A DNA stretch of 64,000 nucleotides, from the NCBI GenBank assembly GCA_035549075.1, contig DASZRT010000032.1, positions 1-64,000 on the forward strand, in the 5' to 3' direction. Both the position numbers and the translations under genes were made by a program. Below are positions 1 through 8,191 of this stretch, in pieces (the first letter of the stretch is position 1; each line of letters starts with the position of its first letter). The notes under the pieces are model-generated. The model was not told where the DNA came from. It saw nothing but the letters and a program-made list of their open reading frames with translations, and did not search any database. The DNA comes from DASZFV01 sp035549075 (GTDB lineage: Bacteria; Myxococcota_A; Polyangia; Fen-1088).

Positions 1-739
1 GCCGCCGTCGCCGCTCGCCGTGCCCGTGGCGACGGGCTCGATCCACTCGGCGGCCAGCGTGAAGACGATCCGCGACAGCGGCGGCTGGCCCGCGGCGAGC
101 ACCGTCTTGGGCGCCGGCGGGGCGGCGCTCGCCGTCGAGCCGCGCCCGACGACGGCGCGGCGGCTCGAGCCGGTGCCGACGGCGCGCGCCATTCGGCCGC
201 GGCGCGAGACGGCGCGCGTGATCCTGCGTGACGGCTCGCGCGTGTGGCCGGTCGCGATCGCGTTCGCGGCGGCGCTCGTGCTCATCGCGGCCGCCGTGCA
301 CCTCGCCGTCGTGCCGCTCGACGTGCTCGTCGTGTGGCGCAAACCCGCGACGCTCGCCGTCACGTCGGAGCCGCCCGGCGCGCTCGTGCGCCTCGACGGC
401 GTCGCGATGCCCGGCGCGACGCCGATGTCCGTGCCCGTGCGCCGCGATCGCTACGAGCACGTGCTGCAGCTGACGTCGCCGGGATTCCGTCCGGTGCGCA
501 TGGGCGTCCGTTTCGATCGCACGATCGCGCTCTCGGCGACGGCGCGGCTCGAGCACGAGAGCGCGCCGGCGTGGAACGCGGTGCCGGCGCTTGAAGCAGC
601 ACCCGCGGCTGCAGCGCCTGCGCGCGTCGCCGCGAAAGCCACGCGACCGGTGAAGGTCGCGAAGAAGGCGACGAAGGGCAAAGTCGCGGCGAAGACCAAA
701 GTGGCGAAGCGAACGCGCGTCGCGGCGGCTCGGCGCTGA
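1..739 (+). CDS. C-terminal part of a membrane protein with PEGA domain (probable Ser/Thr kinase)
   Basis: The reading frame is open to the left edge of the window, so only the C-terminal ~245 residues are seen. Counting from the GTG at position 20, a low-complexity linker is followed by one membrane helix (about residues 75-96, VAIAFAAALVLIAAAVHL) and a PEGA domain (about 113-165) with the typical SEPPGALVRLDG core and a closing GFRPVRMGV strand. The tail is Lys/Ala-rich (repeated VAKK/KVAKK), probably extracytoplasmic. In myxobacteria a membrane helix plus PEGA usually follows a cytoplasmic Hanks-type kinase, and the gene at 57223 has that layout; here the kinase part lies outside the window and is inferred. 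It could equally be a PEGA protein without a kinase. Confidence 0.7.
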   Translation, partial: PPSPLAVPVATGSIHSAASVKTIRDSGGWPAASTVLGAGGAALAVEPRPTTARRLEPVPTARAIRPRRETARVILRDGSRVWPVAIAFAAALVLIAAAVHLAVVPLDVLVVWRKPATLAVTSEPPGALVRLDGVAMPGATPMSVPVRRDRYEHVLQLTSPGFRPVRMGVRFDRTIALSATARLEHESAPAWNAVPALEAAPAAAAPARVAAKATRPVKVAKKATKGKVAAKTKVAKRTRVAAARR

Positions 740-752
740 TTTGACGACGGGA

Positions 753-771
753 GGCGCGGCTTCGCCGCGCC
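753..771. terminator. GC hairpin with TTC loop after the PEGA gene
   Basis: An 8-bp perfect stem GGCGCGGC/GCCGCGCC with a 3-nt loop lies 14 nt after the stop codon. There is no T-tract. The core recurs at 56404-56420 with one loop base changed. Confidence 0.4.
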
Positions 772-797
772 GGCTCGCGACCTGAACGGGGTGGGCC

Positions 798-823
798 GGC
801 GGGAGGGGCCTGCCCCTCCCGCC
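798..823. terminator. Perfect 12-bp inverted repeat between convergent genes
   Basis: GGCGGGAGGGGC and GCCCCTCCCGCC are separated by only CT. It sits between the PEGA gene and the histidine kinase gene, which converge, so it can serve both directions. No T-tract follows on either strand; the call rests on position and stem strength. Confidence 0.5.
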
Positions 824-828
824 CGCCG

Positions 829-2811
829 CTAGGCGGATCGGGCGCGTTCGATGGCGTCTACCAGATCAGTCGCGCCGTAGGGCTTGGCGAGGAAGCCCTG
901 GAACTGGCCGAGCGGCAGGCGGCGCTCGACGGAGACGTCGAGGTAGCCGGACGAGATCACGACGGGCACGCGCGAACCGGCGGCGCGCACGCGGCGCAAG
1001 ACGTCGGCGCCGTCGATGTCGGGCATCGTCATGTCGAGGACGACGACGTCGGGCTTCGGTCCCGGGCTCGGGCCGAGGAGCGCGTCGAGCGCGGCGCGCC
1101 CGTCGGGCGCCTCGTCGACGGTGTAGCCGCGCAGCTCGAGCGAGCGGCGCAGCTGCGCGCGCACGAGCCCCTCGTCGTCGACGACGAGCACGCGGCACGG
1201 CGTCGCGCGCACGCGCGGCGGCTCGGCGTCGAGGGCGCGCGCGGTCGCCTCGCTCGCGGGCAGCAAGATCGAGAACGTGCTGCCGTGCCCCGGTTGGCTC
1301 TCGACGAGCACGGCGCCGCCGTGCGACGAGATGATGCCGAGGCATGCGGCGAGCCCCAAGCCGTGGCCCTTCTCCTTCGTCGAGAAGAACGGCTCGAACA
1401 CGCGGCCGCGCGTCGCCTCGTCCATACCGACGCCCGTGTCGCGCACCTCGATGAGCACCCAGCGGCCGGGCTTCACCGTCGCGCCCTGCGCCGCGTCCCA
1501 GCGCGCGTCGACCTCGCGCACGGGCCGCGCGGCGACGTGGATCTCGCCAGCCGCGTCGCCGAGCGCGTCCGACGCGTTCGTGAGCAGGTTCATGAGCACC
1601 TGCCCGATCGTCGAGCGATCGCCGAGCACGAAGCTGCCCGGCTCGATCGCGAGCTCGAGGCGCGCCTTCTTCGACAGCGTCGCGTCGAGCAGCGCGCGCA
1701 GCTCGCGCAACACGACGCCGACGTCGACGGGCTCGCGCCGCCCGAGATCGCGCTGGCCCGCATAGGCGAGCATTTGCCGCGTGAGCGCCGCCGCGCGCTG
1801 CGCCGCCGTGATGATGGCGCGCACCTCCTCGCGATCTTCGCCCGACGTCTCGGCGAGCAGCTCGGCGTTGCCGAGGATGCCCGCGAGCAGGTTGTTGAAG
1901 TCGTGCGCGATGCCGCCCGCGAGCACGCCGAGGCTGTCGAGCCGCTGCGCGCGCTCGACCTGCTGCTCGAGCGCGCGCCGCTCGGCCTCGAGCCTGCGCG
2001 CGGGCCGCAGGTCGCGCACGCCCGCGACGCGCACGGGCTGGCCGTCCAGCGTCGCCGCCGCCGTGACGACGAGCGTGGGGATGCTCTCGCCGTCGGCCCC
2101 GAGCGCGGCCGTCTCGTAGGCGCCGTAGCGGTTGCGGCGGATCATCTCGCGCGCGATCGGCTGCCCGGAGGGCGCGATGAAGTCGAGGATGGGGTGGCCG
2201 ACGAGCTCGGCGCCGCTGCGGCCCAGGACGGACTCGACGTCGCCCTCGGCCGCGACGACGACGCCGTCGCGGCTGAAGACCGTGTAGTCGAACGTCGCGG
2301 CGGCCAGCTCGCGGAAGCGCGACTCGCTCTCGCGCAGCAGCGACGTCACGCGTTCGCGCTCCGTGACGTCGCGGACGGCGACGACGCGCACGGGCCGATC
2401 GCCGAGCCTCCCCTGCTTCGACGCGAGCTCGGCGCGGAAGCGCGTGCCGTCCTTGCGGATGGCCGTGATGACGTACTCACCCTCTTGGCGCGCGGCGATC
2501 CGCTGCAGCACGCCGGGTAGATCCTCGGGAGCCGTGACTTTTTCGTGCAGCCCCGGCGCCAGAAGCTCTTCGCGCGAGAAGCCGAGCAGCTCCGACAGCC
2601 GATCGTTGACGTCGATCATCGCGCTGTCGGAATGAATCATGATGCCTTCGAACGACGCGTTCGACAGCATCTCGAGGCGCTCGCGCAGGCGCGCCTGCTC
2701 ATCGCTGATCTCTGCGAGCAACGCGACGATGAGGCGGCGCGCCTCGTCGGGCCGCCCCATCTCGAGGGCCTCGTCGACGCGCGCCAGCCACTCGGGTGCG
2801 GGCGAGGGCAC
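829..2811 (-). CDS. Hybrid sensor histidine kinase/response regulator with two PAS domains
   Basis: This 660-residue protein has no membrane segment, so it should be a cytoplasmic sensor. Order: short N-terminal helix, PAS 1 (about 45-150), PAS 2 (about 160-270), HisKA with phospho-acceptor H303 in GGIAHDFNN, HATPase with N-box (about 407-416, NLLTNASDA) and G-boxes (DTGVGMD near 458; GHGLGLA near 482), and a C-terminal receiver (about 539-660) with D545/D546, phospho-acceptor D593 and K643. H303 and D593 indicate autophosphorylation and internal phosphorelay. The ligand is unknown, and no output regulator is adjacent. It converges on the PEGA gene and is divergent from the POT transporter gene with a 69-bp gap. 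The architecture is common in myxobacteria; the kinase call is firm, the signal is not. Confidence 0.93.
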   Translation of the reverse strand: MPSPAPEWLARVDEALEMGRPDEARRLIVALLAEISDEQARLRERLEMLSNASFEGIMIHSDSAMIDVNDRLSELLGFSREELLAPGLHEKVTAPEDLPGVLQRIAARQEGEYVITAIRKDGTRFRAELASKQGRLGDRPVRVVAVRDVTERERVTSLLRESESRFRELAAATFDYTVFSRDGVVVAAEGDVESVLGRSGAELVGHPILDFIAPSGQPIAREMIRRNRYGAYETAALGADGESIPTLVVTAAATLDGQPVRVAGVRDLRPARRLEAERRALEQQVERAQRLDSLGVLAGGIAHDFNNLLAGILGNAELLAETSGEDREEVRAIITAAQRAAALTRQMLAYAGQRDLGRREPVDVGVVLRELRALLDATLSKKARLELAIEPGSFVLGDRSTIGQVLMNLLTNASDALGDAAGEIHVAARPVREVDARWDAAQGATVKPGRWVLIEVRDTGVGMDEATRGRVFEPFFSTKEKGHGLGLAACLGIISSHGGAVLVESQPGHGSTFSILLPASEATARALDAEPPRVRATPCRVLVVDDEGLVRAQLRRSLELRGYTVDEAPDGRAALDALLGPSPGPKPDVVVLDMTMPDIDGADVLRRVRAAGSRVPVVISSGYLDVSVERRLPLGQFQGFLAKPYGATDLVDAIERARSA

Positions 2812-2880
2812 GAGCGGACTGTAGCCGATTTCCGACGCGCCGACGCCCGCCGCGAATCACGCGCCTCGCGGCCTGGTTTC

Positions 2881-4245
2881 ATGCCAATCTCGGCCCTCGT
2901 GACGATTGCTGTCGAGGCCGCGTCGGCGGCGCACGAGAAGCAGCCCAAAGGCCTGTTCCTCTTGTTCGGCGTCGAGATGTGGGAGCGCTTCTCGTTCTAC
3001 GGGATGCGCGCGATCCTGCCGCTGTTTCTGGCCGATCGCGTGTCGGGCGGCCTCGGCTGGTCGCACGCGAGCGCGAGCCGGCTCATGAGCTGGTACGGCT
3101 TCTCGGCCTACACGTTGCCGCTCGCGGGGGGCTACCTCGCCGACCGCTACCTCGGCACGCATCGCTCGATGGTCGTCGGCGGCGCCATCATCGCCGCCGG
3201 GCACTTCTGCCTCGCGGCGCCCGGCATGCTGCCTTTCTTCTTGGGCCTCGCGCTCGTCGTGCTCGGCACGGGCTTCTTCAAGGCCAACGCGTCGACGATG
3301 GTGGGCCAGCTCTACCGCGAGGAAGATCGTCGCCGCGACGGCGGCTACACGATCTTCTACATGGGCATCAACGTCGGCGCGCTGCTGGGCCAGCTCGTCT
3401 GTGGCTTCTTCGGCGAGAACGATCGCTGGGGCTGGCACTACGGCTTCGGCGCCGCGGGCGTCGGCATGGTGCTCGGCCTCGCGCTCTACGTCGCGCTCCG
3501 CCCGCGCTATTTGAAGGGCATCGGCGACGCGCCCCGCCCCGCGGCCGTCGCCGCGACGCGCGTGACCGCGCCGCTCACGGCCGACGAGCGCCGCCACCTC
3601 GCGGCGCTCCTGATCATCATGGCCTTCACGGTCCCGTTCTGGATGGCCTTCGAGCAGACGGGCACGTCGATGAACTTCTTCGCGTCCGAGCACACGCGGC
3701 GCGCGCTCGGCGGCTTCCACGTGCCGGCGGCGTGGTTCCAGATGGTGAACCCGTTCGTGCTGATCACGACGGCGCCGTTCCTCGCGGCGCTGTGGACGCG
3801 CCTCGGCGAGCGTGGCCGCGATCCCAGCACGCCCGCGAAGATGTCGATCGCGCTCGTGCTCATGGGCCTCGGCTTCGTCGTCATGATGGGCGGCGTGCTC
3901 GGGAGCAAGGACGGTGCGCTCGTGAGCCCGCTGTGGCTCATCGGCGCCTACACGCTGCACACGCTCGGCGAGCTGTGCCTGTCGCCCATCGGCCTTTCGT
4001 TCGTCTCGAAGCTCGCGCCCGCGAAGCTCGCGTCGCTCATGATGGGCGCCTGGTTCTTCGCGACCGGCATCTCCGAGCTGCTCGCCGGCCAGCTGGCCGC
4101 CTTCACCGACGCCGTCGCGCGCGGCGAGGCGTTCCACCTGTTCGGCGGGCAGGCCGACTTCTTCTTCATCTTCGTCGTGTCGTCGTTCGTGTCGGCGATC
4201 GTGCTCATGCTCGTCTCGCCCAAGATCAAGAAGCTCATGGCGTGA
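2881..4245 (+). CDS. Proton-dependent oligopeptide transporter (POT/PTR family)
   Basis: A 454-residue MFS protein of the POT family, which imports di- and tripeptides with protons across the inner membrane. The N-terminal helix carries the ExxER motif (E32 to R36, EMWERFSFY), and the family signature KANASTMVGQLY begins at K134, followed by a DGGYTIFYMGINVGALLG segment. About 12-14 hydrophobic segments are visible. The ATG at 2881 is chosen because the ExxER helix then falls at the usual distance from the N-terminus; the frame is open further upstream but that part overlaps the antisense kinase gene. It stands alone; the gene is divergent from the histidine kinase gene. Substrate specificity cannot be read from the sequence. 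Confidence 0.92.
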   Translation: MPISALVTIAVEAASAAHEKQPKGLFLLFGVEMWERFSFYGMRAILPLFLADRVSGGLGWSHASASRLMSWYGFSAYTLPLAGGYLADRYLGTHRSMVVGGAIIAAGHFCLAAPGMLPFFLGLALVVLGTGFFKANASTMVGQLYREEDRRRDGGYTIFYMGINVGALLGQLVCGFFGENDRWGWHYGFGAAGVGMVLGLALYVALRPRYLKGIGDAPRPAAVAATRVTAPLTADERRHLAALLIIMAFTVPFWMAFEQTGTSMNFFASEHTRRALGGFHVPAAWFQMVNPFVLITTAPFLAALWTRLGERGRDPSTPAKMSIALVLMGLGFVVMMGGVLGSKDGALVSPLWLIGAYTLHTLGELCLSPIGLSFVSKLAPAKLASLMMGAWFFATGISELLAGQLAAFTDAVARGEAFHLFGGQADFFFIFVVSSFVSAIVLMLVSPKIKKLMA

Positions 4246-4263
4246 TCCCAGCGTTCGTGGACT

Positions 4264-4297
4264 TTCACAAGTTAAAATTATAAATTTTACTTGTGAA
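4264..4297. promoter_or_regulatory. 34-bp AT-rich dyad overlapping the start codon of the DUF4143 ATPase
   Basis: The arms TTCACAAGT and ACTTGTGAA are perfect 9-bp inverted repeats, and 15 of the 17 pairs across the whole element match. The centre is almost pure A/T in otherwise GC-rich DNA. The GTG start codon (4293-4295) is inside the right arm. This fits an operator bound by a dimer or an mRNA hairpin that hides the start; which one is inference. Confidence 0.6.
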
Positions 4298-5753
4298 CGA
4301 GCTCGGCGCCGAAGCGGTCCAGGTGCTCCGCGAGTTGAATCCCTGGTGGAGGGAACCGGCCGTGGTGCGTCCGGAGCCGCCCGTCTACCGACGGCGCGCG
4401 ATTGCCGCCCTGTCGGCGCGGCTCGCGAAGCCGCGGGGCCTCATCGAGGTCGTTCGAGGCCCGCGGCAGGTCGGAAAGACGACGGGTATCTACCAGATCG
4501 TCCAAGACCTCGTTCGCGCGGGGACACCAGGCCGAGAGATCCTGTTCGTCCGCTTCGATTTGGAGATCCTCCGCGAGGAACCGGCCGGGCTGCGCCGGAT
4601 CTTGCGGTGGTACGCCGACGAGATCCGCGGCCGCGACCTCAACGAGGGGCCGCCCGCGCTGGTCTTCCTCGACGAGGTCCACAAGCTCCGGCGCTGGAGC
4701 GAGGAGGTCAAACACGTCGGCGACACCTACGCGCTTCGCATGTTGCTCACGGGCTCGTCGAGCGTGCTCGTGGCACGGGGCGGCCGTGAGAGCCTCGCAG
4801 GGCGCGTGTTCACGACCGAGCTTCCGCCGTTTTCATTTCGAGAGGTCGTCGAGTGCTGGCATCCCAAGGTCGCCGCGGCTCTGCCGTCGCCGCTGAAGTT
4901 CGCCGACGTGTTCGAGGGCGGCCTCATCGAAGCTAACGCTGCGCTCAATCGCCTCGCGCCTCAACAGAAGCTGAAGCTTGGTCGGCTCCTCGAGAGGTAC
5001 TACAACCGCGGCGGATACCCGCGGCTCCACAGCGGCGAGGTCGACGACGATCGGTGGGCCGACTATCTGTCACAGACGATCTTCGAAAATGTCCTCGGCG
5101 CTGACATCCCCGACTTGTTCCCGGTCGCCAACCCGGCGCTGCTTCGGCACGTCTACCTCGCCGTCGCCCGGCAGACTGGGAAGGAGGTCGCGCAGTCGAA
5201 GCTCGCGCAGGACCTGTCGGTCATCGGCTTGCCGACAAACCAGCCCACGGTCGGCAAGTACCTTCACTATTTGAGCGATGCGCTCCTCGTGCGTGAGTTT
5301 CGCCGCTACCCGCTCGCGAAGCGCGCCTCGGCGCGAGTGCCCGCGAAGCTGACCGTCACCGACCTCGGCGTGCGGAACGCCGTTTTTCGCGCGACGCCGT
5401 CGCTGTGGGAGTCAGATCCAGCGGAGCTCGGGCCGCTCGTCGAGACGCTCGTCCAAGGATCGATCCGCGATGCCGGGCTCCAAGTTCATTTCTTTCGCGA
5501 CTTCGAGAATCCCGCCGATCGGCGAAGTCCCATTCGTGAGGTCGACTTCGTCGCTGAGCGGTTGGATGGCACCGTGCTTCCGATCGAGGTCAAGTTTCGC
5601 AAGAAGATCGGTGCCGACGATCTCATTGGACTCGAGCTCTTCCGTGCGCGGTTCAAAGGCGCACCCCCCATCCTCATCACGCGCGAGACGAGCCGGTGGG
5701 AGCTCGATCGCATTCTTCACATCCCTCTTCAAAACTTCCTCTTGGCCTTCTAG
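4293..5753 (+). CDS. AAA_14/DUF4143 family ATPase
   Basis: A 486-residue protein of the single-gene AAA ATPase family with a DUF4143 C-terminus, found scattered in bacteria and archaea without a settled role. Walker A is at 56-64 (GPRQVGKTT), Walker B at 123-128 (LVFLDE), and a sensor motif LLTGSSS lies near 150. The C-terminal domain has a PD-(D/E)xK-like pattern: EVDF with D418, then IEVK with E432 and K434, suggesting a nuclease-like fold. The start is GTG within the palindrome at 4264-4297; no good ribosome site is visible. It is a monocistronic insertion between unrelated genes, and its codon use looks less GC-extreme than its neighbours, consistent with acquisition by transfer. Family call firm, biological role unknown. 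Confidence 0.85.
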   Translation: MNELGAEAVQVLRELNPWWREPAVVRPEPPVYRRRAIAALSARLAKPRGLIEVVRGPRQVGKTTGIYQIVQDLVRAGTPGREILFVRFDLEILREEPAGLRRILRWYADEIRGRDLNEGPPALVFLDEVHKLRRWSEEVKHVGDTYALRMLLTGSSSVLVARGGRESLAGRVFTTELPPFSFREVVECWHPKVAAALPSPLKFADVFEGGLIEANAALNRLAPQQKLKLGRLLERYYNRGGYPRLHSGEVDDDRWADYLSQTIFENVLGADIPDLFPVANPALLRHVYLAVARQTGKEVAQSKLAQDLSVIGLPTNQPTVGKYLHYLSDALLVREFRRYPLAKRASARVPAKLTVTDLGVRNAVFRATPSLWESDPAELGPLVETLVQGSIRDAGLQVHFFRDFENPADRRSPIREVDFVAERLDGTVLPIEVKFRKKIGADDLIGLELFRARFKGAPPILITRETSRWELDRILHIPLQNFLLAF

Positions 5754-5765
5754 AAGGATCACCGA

Positions 5766-6866
5766 ATGAAGAAGACGCGCGTCATCTTGTTGTTCGGCGG
5801 GCGCTCGGCGGAGCACGAGATCTCGCTCTTGTCGGCGCGCAACGTGCTGGCGGCGCTCGACCGCGAGCGCTTCGAGCCCGTGCTCGTCGGCATCGACAAG
5901 CTCGGGCACTGGCGGCGCGAGTCGGCGCGCACGCTCGAGGCGGCGACGGGCGATCCGCGCGCGCTGGGCCTCGACGCGCTCGCGCCGCACGTCACGATCG
6001 AGCAAGGCCTCGCGCTGTCGGAGGACCTCGACGCGCCCATCGGCAACGACGACGTCGTGTTCCCCGTCTTGCACGGCACCTACGGCGAGGACGGCACGGT
6101 GCAAGGCATGCTCGAGCTCGCCAACGTCGCCTACGTGGGCGCGGGCGTGCTCGGCTCGGCCGTCGGCATGGACAAGGACGTCGCCAAGCGGCTGCTGCGC
6201 GACGCGGGCATCCCGATCGTCGACTTCCGCCTCGTCACGGCGGCGGGCTTCGCCAAGGATCCGGCGGCCGCGCGCGCCGCCGCCGCCGAGCTCGGCTACC
6301 CGCTGTTCGTCAAACCGGCCAACGCGGGCTCGTCGGTCGGCGTGTCGCGCGTGCGCGAGCCGGCGGCGCTCGAGGCGGCGCTGAAGAGCGCGCTGTCTTT
6401 CGATCGCAAGGTGCTGCTCGAGCGCGGCGTCGACGCGCGCGAGATCGAGGTCGCCGTGCTCGGCAACGACGATCCGCAGGCGTCGATCCCCGGCGAGATC
6501 CTCGTCCACCACGAGGACGGTTTCTATTCGTACGACGCGAAGTATGTCGACGCCGCCGGCTCCTCGATTCAAATTCCGGCCGACGTCCCGCCCGAGACGG
6601 CGGCCCGCGCGCGCACGCTGGCCGTCGCGACCTTCCGTGCGCTCGAGCTGGCCGGCCTCGCGCGCGTCGACTTTTTCCTGGATCGAAAATCCGGAGCGCT
6701 CTACGTGAACGAGGTCAACACGCTGCCCGGGTTCACCGCCGTCTCCATGTACCCGAAGATGTGGGAGGCGACGGGGTTGCCGGCCCAGGCGCTCGTGACG
6801 CGGCTCATCGAGCTCGCGATCGAGCGCCGCGACGCCCGCCGGGCGCTCGCGACCAGCCGCGCATAG
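5766..6866 (+). CDS. ddl: D-alanine--D-alanine ligase
   Basis: A 366-residue ATP-grasp enzyme that joins two D-alanines for peptidoglycan precursors in the cytoplasm. The first Ddl motif is seen at the N-terminus (FGGRSAEHEIS, with H17-E18), followed by GTYGEDGTVQG, the ATP-grasp central region (LFVKPANAGSSVGVSRV) and the metal-binding C-terminal segment YVNEVNTLPGF. The length matches the family. An AGGA ribosome site lies just upstream of ATG 5766. It follows the DUF4143 gene by 12 nt, but there is no functional link. It stands apart from the usual mur/fts cluster. Confidence 0.95.
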   Translation: MKKTRVILLFGGRSAEHEISLLSARNVLAALDRERFEPVLVGIDKLGHWRRESARTLEAATGDPRALGLDALAPHVTIEQGLALSEDLDAPIGNDDVVFPVLHGTYGEDGTVQGMLELANVAYVGAGVLGSAVGMDKDVAKRLLRDAGIPIVDFRLVTAAGFAKDPAAARAAAAELGYPLFVKPANAGSSVGVSRVREPAALEAALKSALSFDRKVLLERGVDAREIEVAVLGNDDPQASIPGEILVHHEDGFYSYDAKYVDAAGSSIQIPADVPPETAARARTLAVATFRALELAGLARVDFFLDRKSGALYVNEVNTLPGFTAVSMYPKMWEATGLPAQALVTRLIELAIERRDARRALATSRA

Positions 6867-6885
6867 CCGCGACGAGCCGATCGCA

Positions 6886-6897
6886 GGGAGATCTCCC
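6886..6897. terminator. Palindrome GGGAGATCTCCC after ddl
   Basis: A perfect 12-bp palindrome lies 19 nt after the ddl stop codon, followed by a G-rich run (GAGGGGGAGAG). It has no loop as written and no T-tract, so the terminator role is weakly supported. Confidence 0.3.
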
Positions 6898-7031
6898 GGC
6901 TCGACCCAGCCTGAGGGGGAGAGTCACCATCCCCATCCCCCGGTTTGCTCATTGGGGAACGATCGGCAGGATTCTCGAAAAAATCTTCGCTACGCGCGCA
7001 TCGCACACGCGACTCGCTCGTACATTCTTTC

Positions 7032-8081
7032 GTGGAACAACAAAGCCAGTCCGAGCCGACCAAGCGGAGCGTGGGGCGTCCTTCGAAGGCGCAGCCGTTC
7101 AAACCTTTCGTCCTCGACCTCCTGCTGAAGCAGCCGAACCTGCGATCGCTCGAGATCGTGCGCCGCGCCAAACAAGCCGGCTACGACGGCGGAAAAAGCG
7201 CGCTCTATTCGCTGATCGCCAGCGTGCGCCCGCGCCGCAGCCGCCCGCTCTCGCAGCAGGACAAGGTCCCGGGCGAGATCTCGCGCCACGGCTTCGGTCA
7301 GGTCGAGGTCCGCTTCAAGGACGGCGAGCAGCGCCTCGTGAACTTCTTCGGCTCGCGCCTCGAGTACTCGCGCTGGATCGCGATCTCGATCATCGACGAC
7401 CAGAACGTCGAGGGTTGCGTGCGCGCGCTCGTGCAGCACTTCGACGACATGGGCGGCGTGCCGCTGCTCGCGGCGTTCGATCGCGCGAAGCCGATCGGCC
7501 TGCGCACGGACAAGGACGGTCAGGTGCTCGAGTGGGATCCGGCGTTCGCGTACGCGGCGCTGCAGCTGGGGCTCGGCGTCGAGGTGCGCGCGCGCCGCGG
7601 CGCCGATCGCGGGCCGGGCACGAACCTCGGCAACTGGGTCAAGCACGTCTTCTTCAAGGGCCGCACGTTCGTCGACGAGGCGGACCTCGAGAAGCAGCTC
7701 GCCGAGTGGCTCAAGGAGCACAACGCGCGCACGCCCACCGAGCTGTCGGGCAAGACGCCGGCGATCCTGCTGGCCGAGGAGCGCCAGCGTTTGCGCCCGC
7801 TGCGCGTCGAGCCGAGCGACGTCGCGCTGCGCTTCCCCGTCGTCGTCGGCCCGCGCGCGACCGTCGTCCACGACGGCGTCTCGTACGCGATGCCGTCGGA
7901 CTCCGTCGGCCTCGTGGGCGCGCTTCATCTGTATCCGGATCGCGTGACGATCACGGCGGGCCGTCACGAGGCGACGCACGCGCGGCCCATGGCGCGCCGT
8001 GGGCTGCAGGCGGCCGGCCTCGAGTGGCGCGCGCTGCCGGGCACGCCCGCCGGCGTGAGCCCGCAGCGCGGCATCTCGTAG
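7032..8081 (+). CDS. IS21 (IstA)-like transposase, apparently domesticated or inactive
   Basis: A 349-residue protein collinear with IstA transposases: N-terminal helix-turn-helix region (about 25-65), an RNase-H-like integrase core (about 85-230) and a C-terminal beta-barrel-like domain (about 270-335, VVHDGVSYAMP). The flanking pattern of IstA is preserved (GVPLLAAFDRAK; FVDEADLEKQLAEWLKEHN), but the catalytic set is not. The first Asp is replaced at G87 (GFGQVEV where IstA has DFGEVEV), D150 remains, and the Glu position reads G200 (LGNWVKHV where IstA has VERAVRYV). There is no istB partner and I see no terminal inverted repeats or target duplication. GTG 7032 is preferred; a TTG at 6945 would add 29 residues. 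An exapted DNA-binding protein is my inference; a dead IS relic is the alternative. Confidence 0.75.
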   Translation: MEQQSQSEPTKRSVGRPSKAQPFKPFVLDLLLKQPNLRSLEIVRRAKQAGYDGGKSALYSLIASVRPRRSRPLSQQDKVPGEISRHGFGQVEVRFKDGEQRLVNFFGSRLEYSRWIAISIIDDQNVEGCVRALVQHFDDMGGVPLLAAFDRAKPIGLRTDKDGQVLEWDPAFAYAALQLGLGVEVRARRGADRGPGTNLGNWVKHVFFKGRTFVDEADLEKQLAEWLKEHNARTPTELSGKTPAILLAEERQRLRPLRVEPSDVALRFPVVVGPRATVVHDGVSYAMPSDSVGLVGALHLYPDRVTITAGRHEATHARPMARRGLQAAGLEWRALPGTPAGVSPQRGIS

Positions 8082-8088
8082 GCGCGGT

Positions 8089-8108
8089 CCGCGGGCGCGC
8101 GCCCGCGG
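8089..8108. terminator. 20-bp perfect GC palindrome between convergent genes
   Basis: CCGCGGGCGC and its exact complement GCGCCCGCGG abut, 8 nt after the transposase-like gene and 80 nt from the end of the metalloprotease gene on the other strand. No T-tract is present. Position suggests a bidirectional terminator. Confidence 0.4.
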
Positions 8109-8191
8109 CCGAACGTCGCAGCTGCAAAGGACGTTCGCCCGGCGGAATCCGTCAGGCGCCGCGTGCGACGTCGATCGGCAGTGCGTCGGGA

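Noticed and set aside
1285..2520. A 411-codon plus-strand frame
   Set aside because: Antisense to the hybrid histidine kinase, with a shadow-like Arg/Ala/Asp composition.
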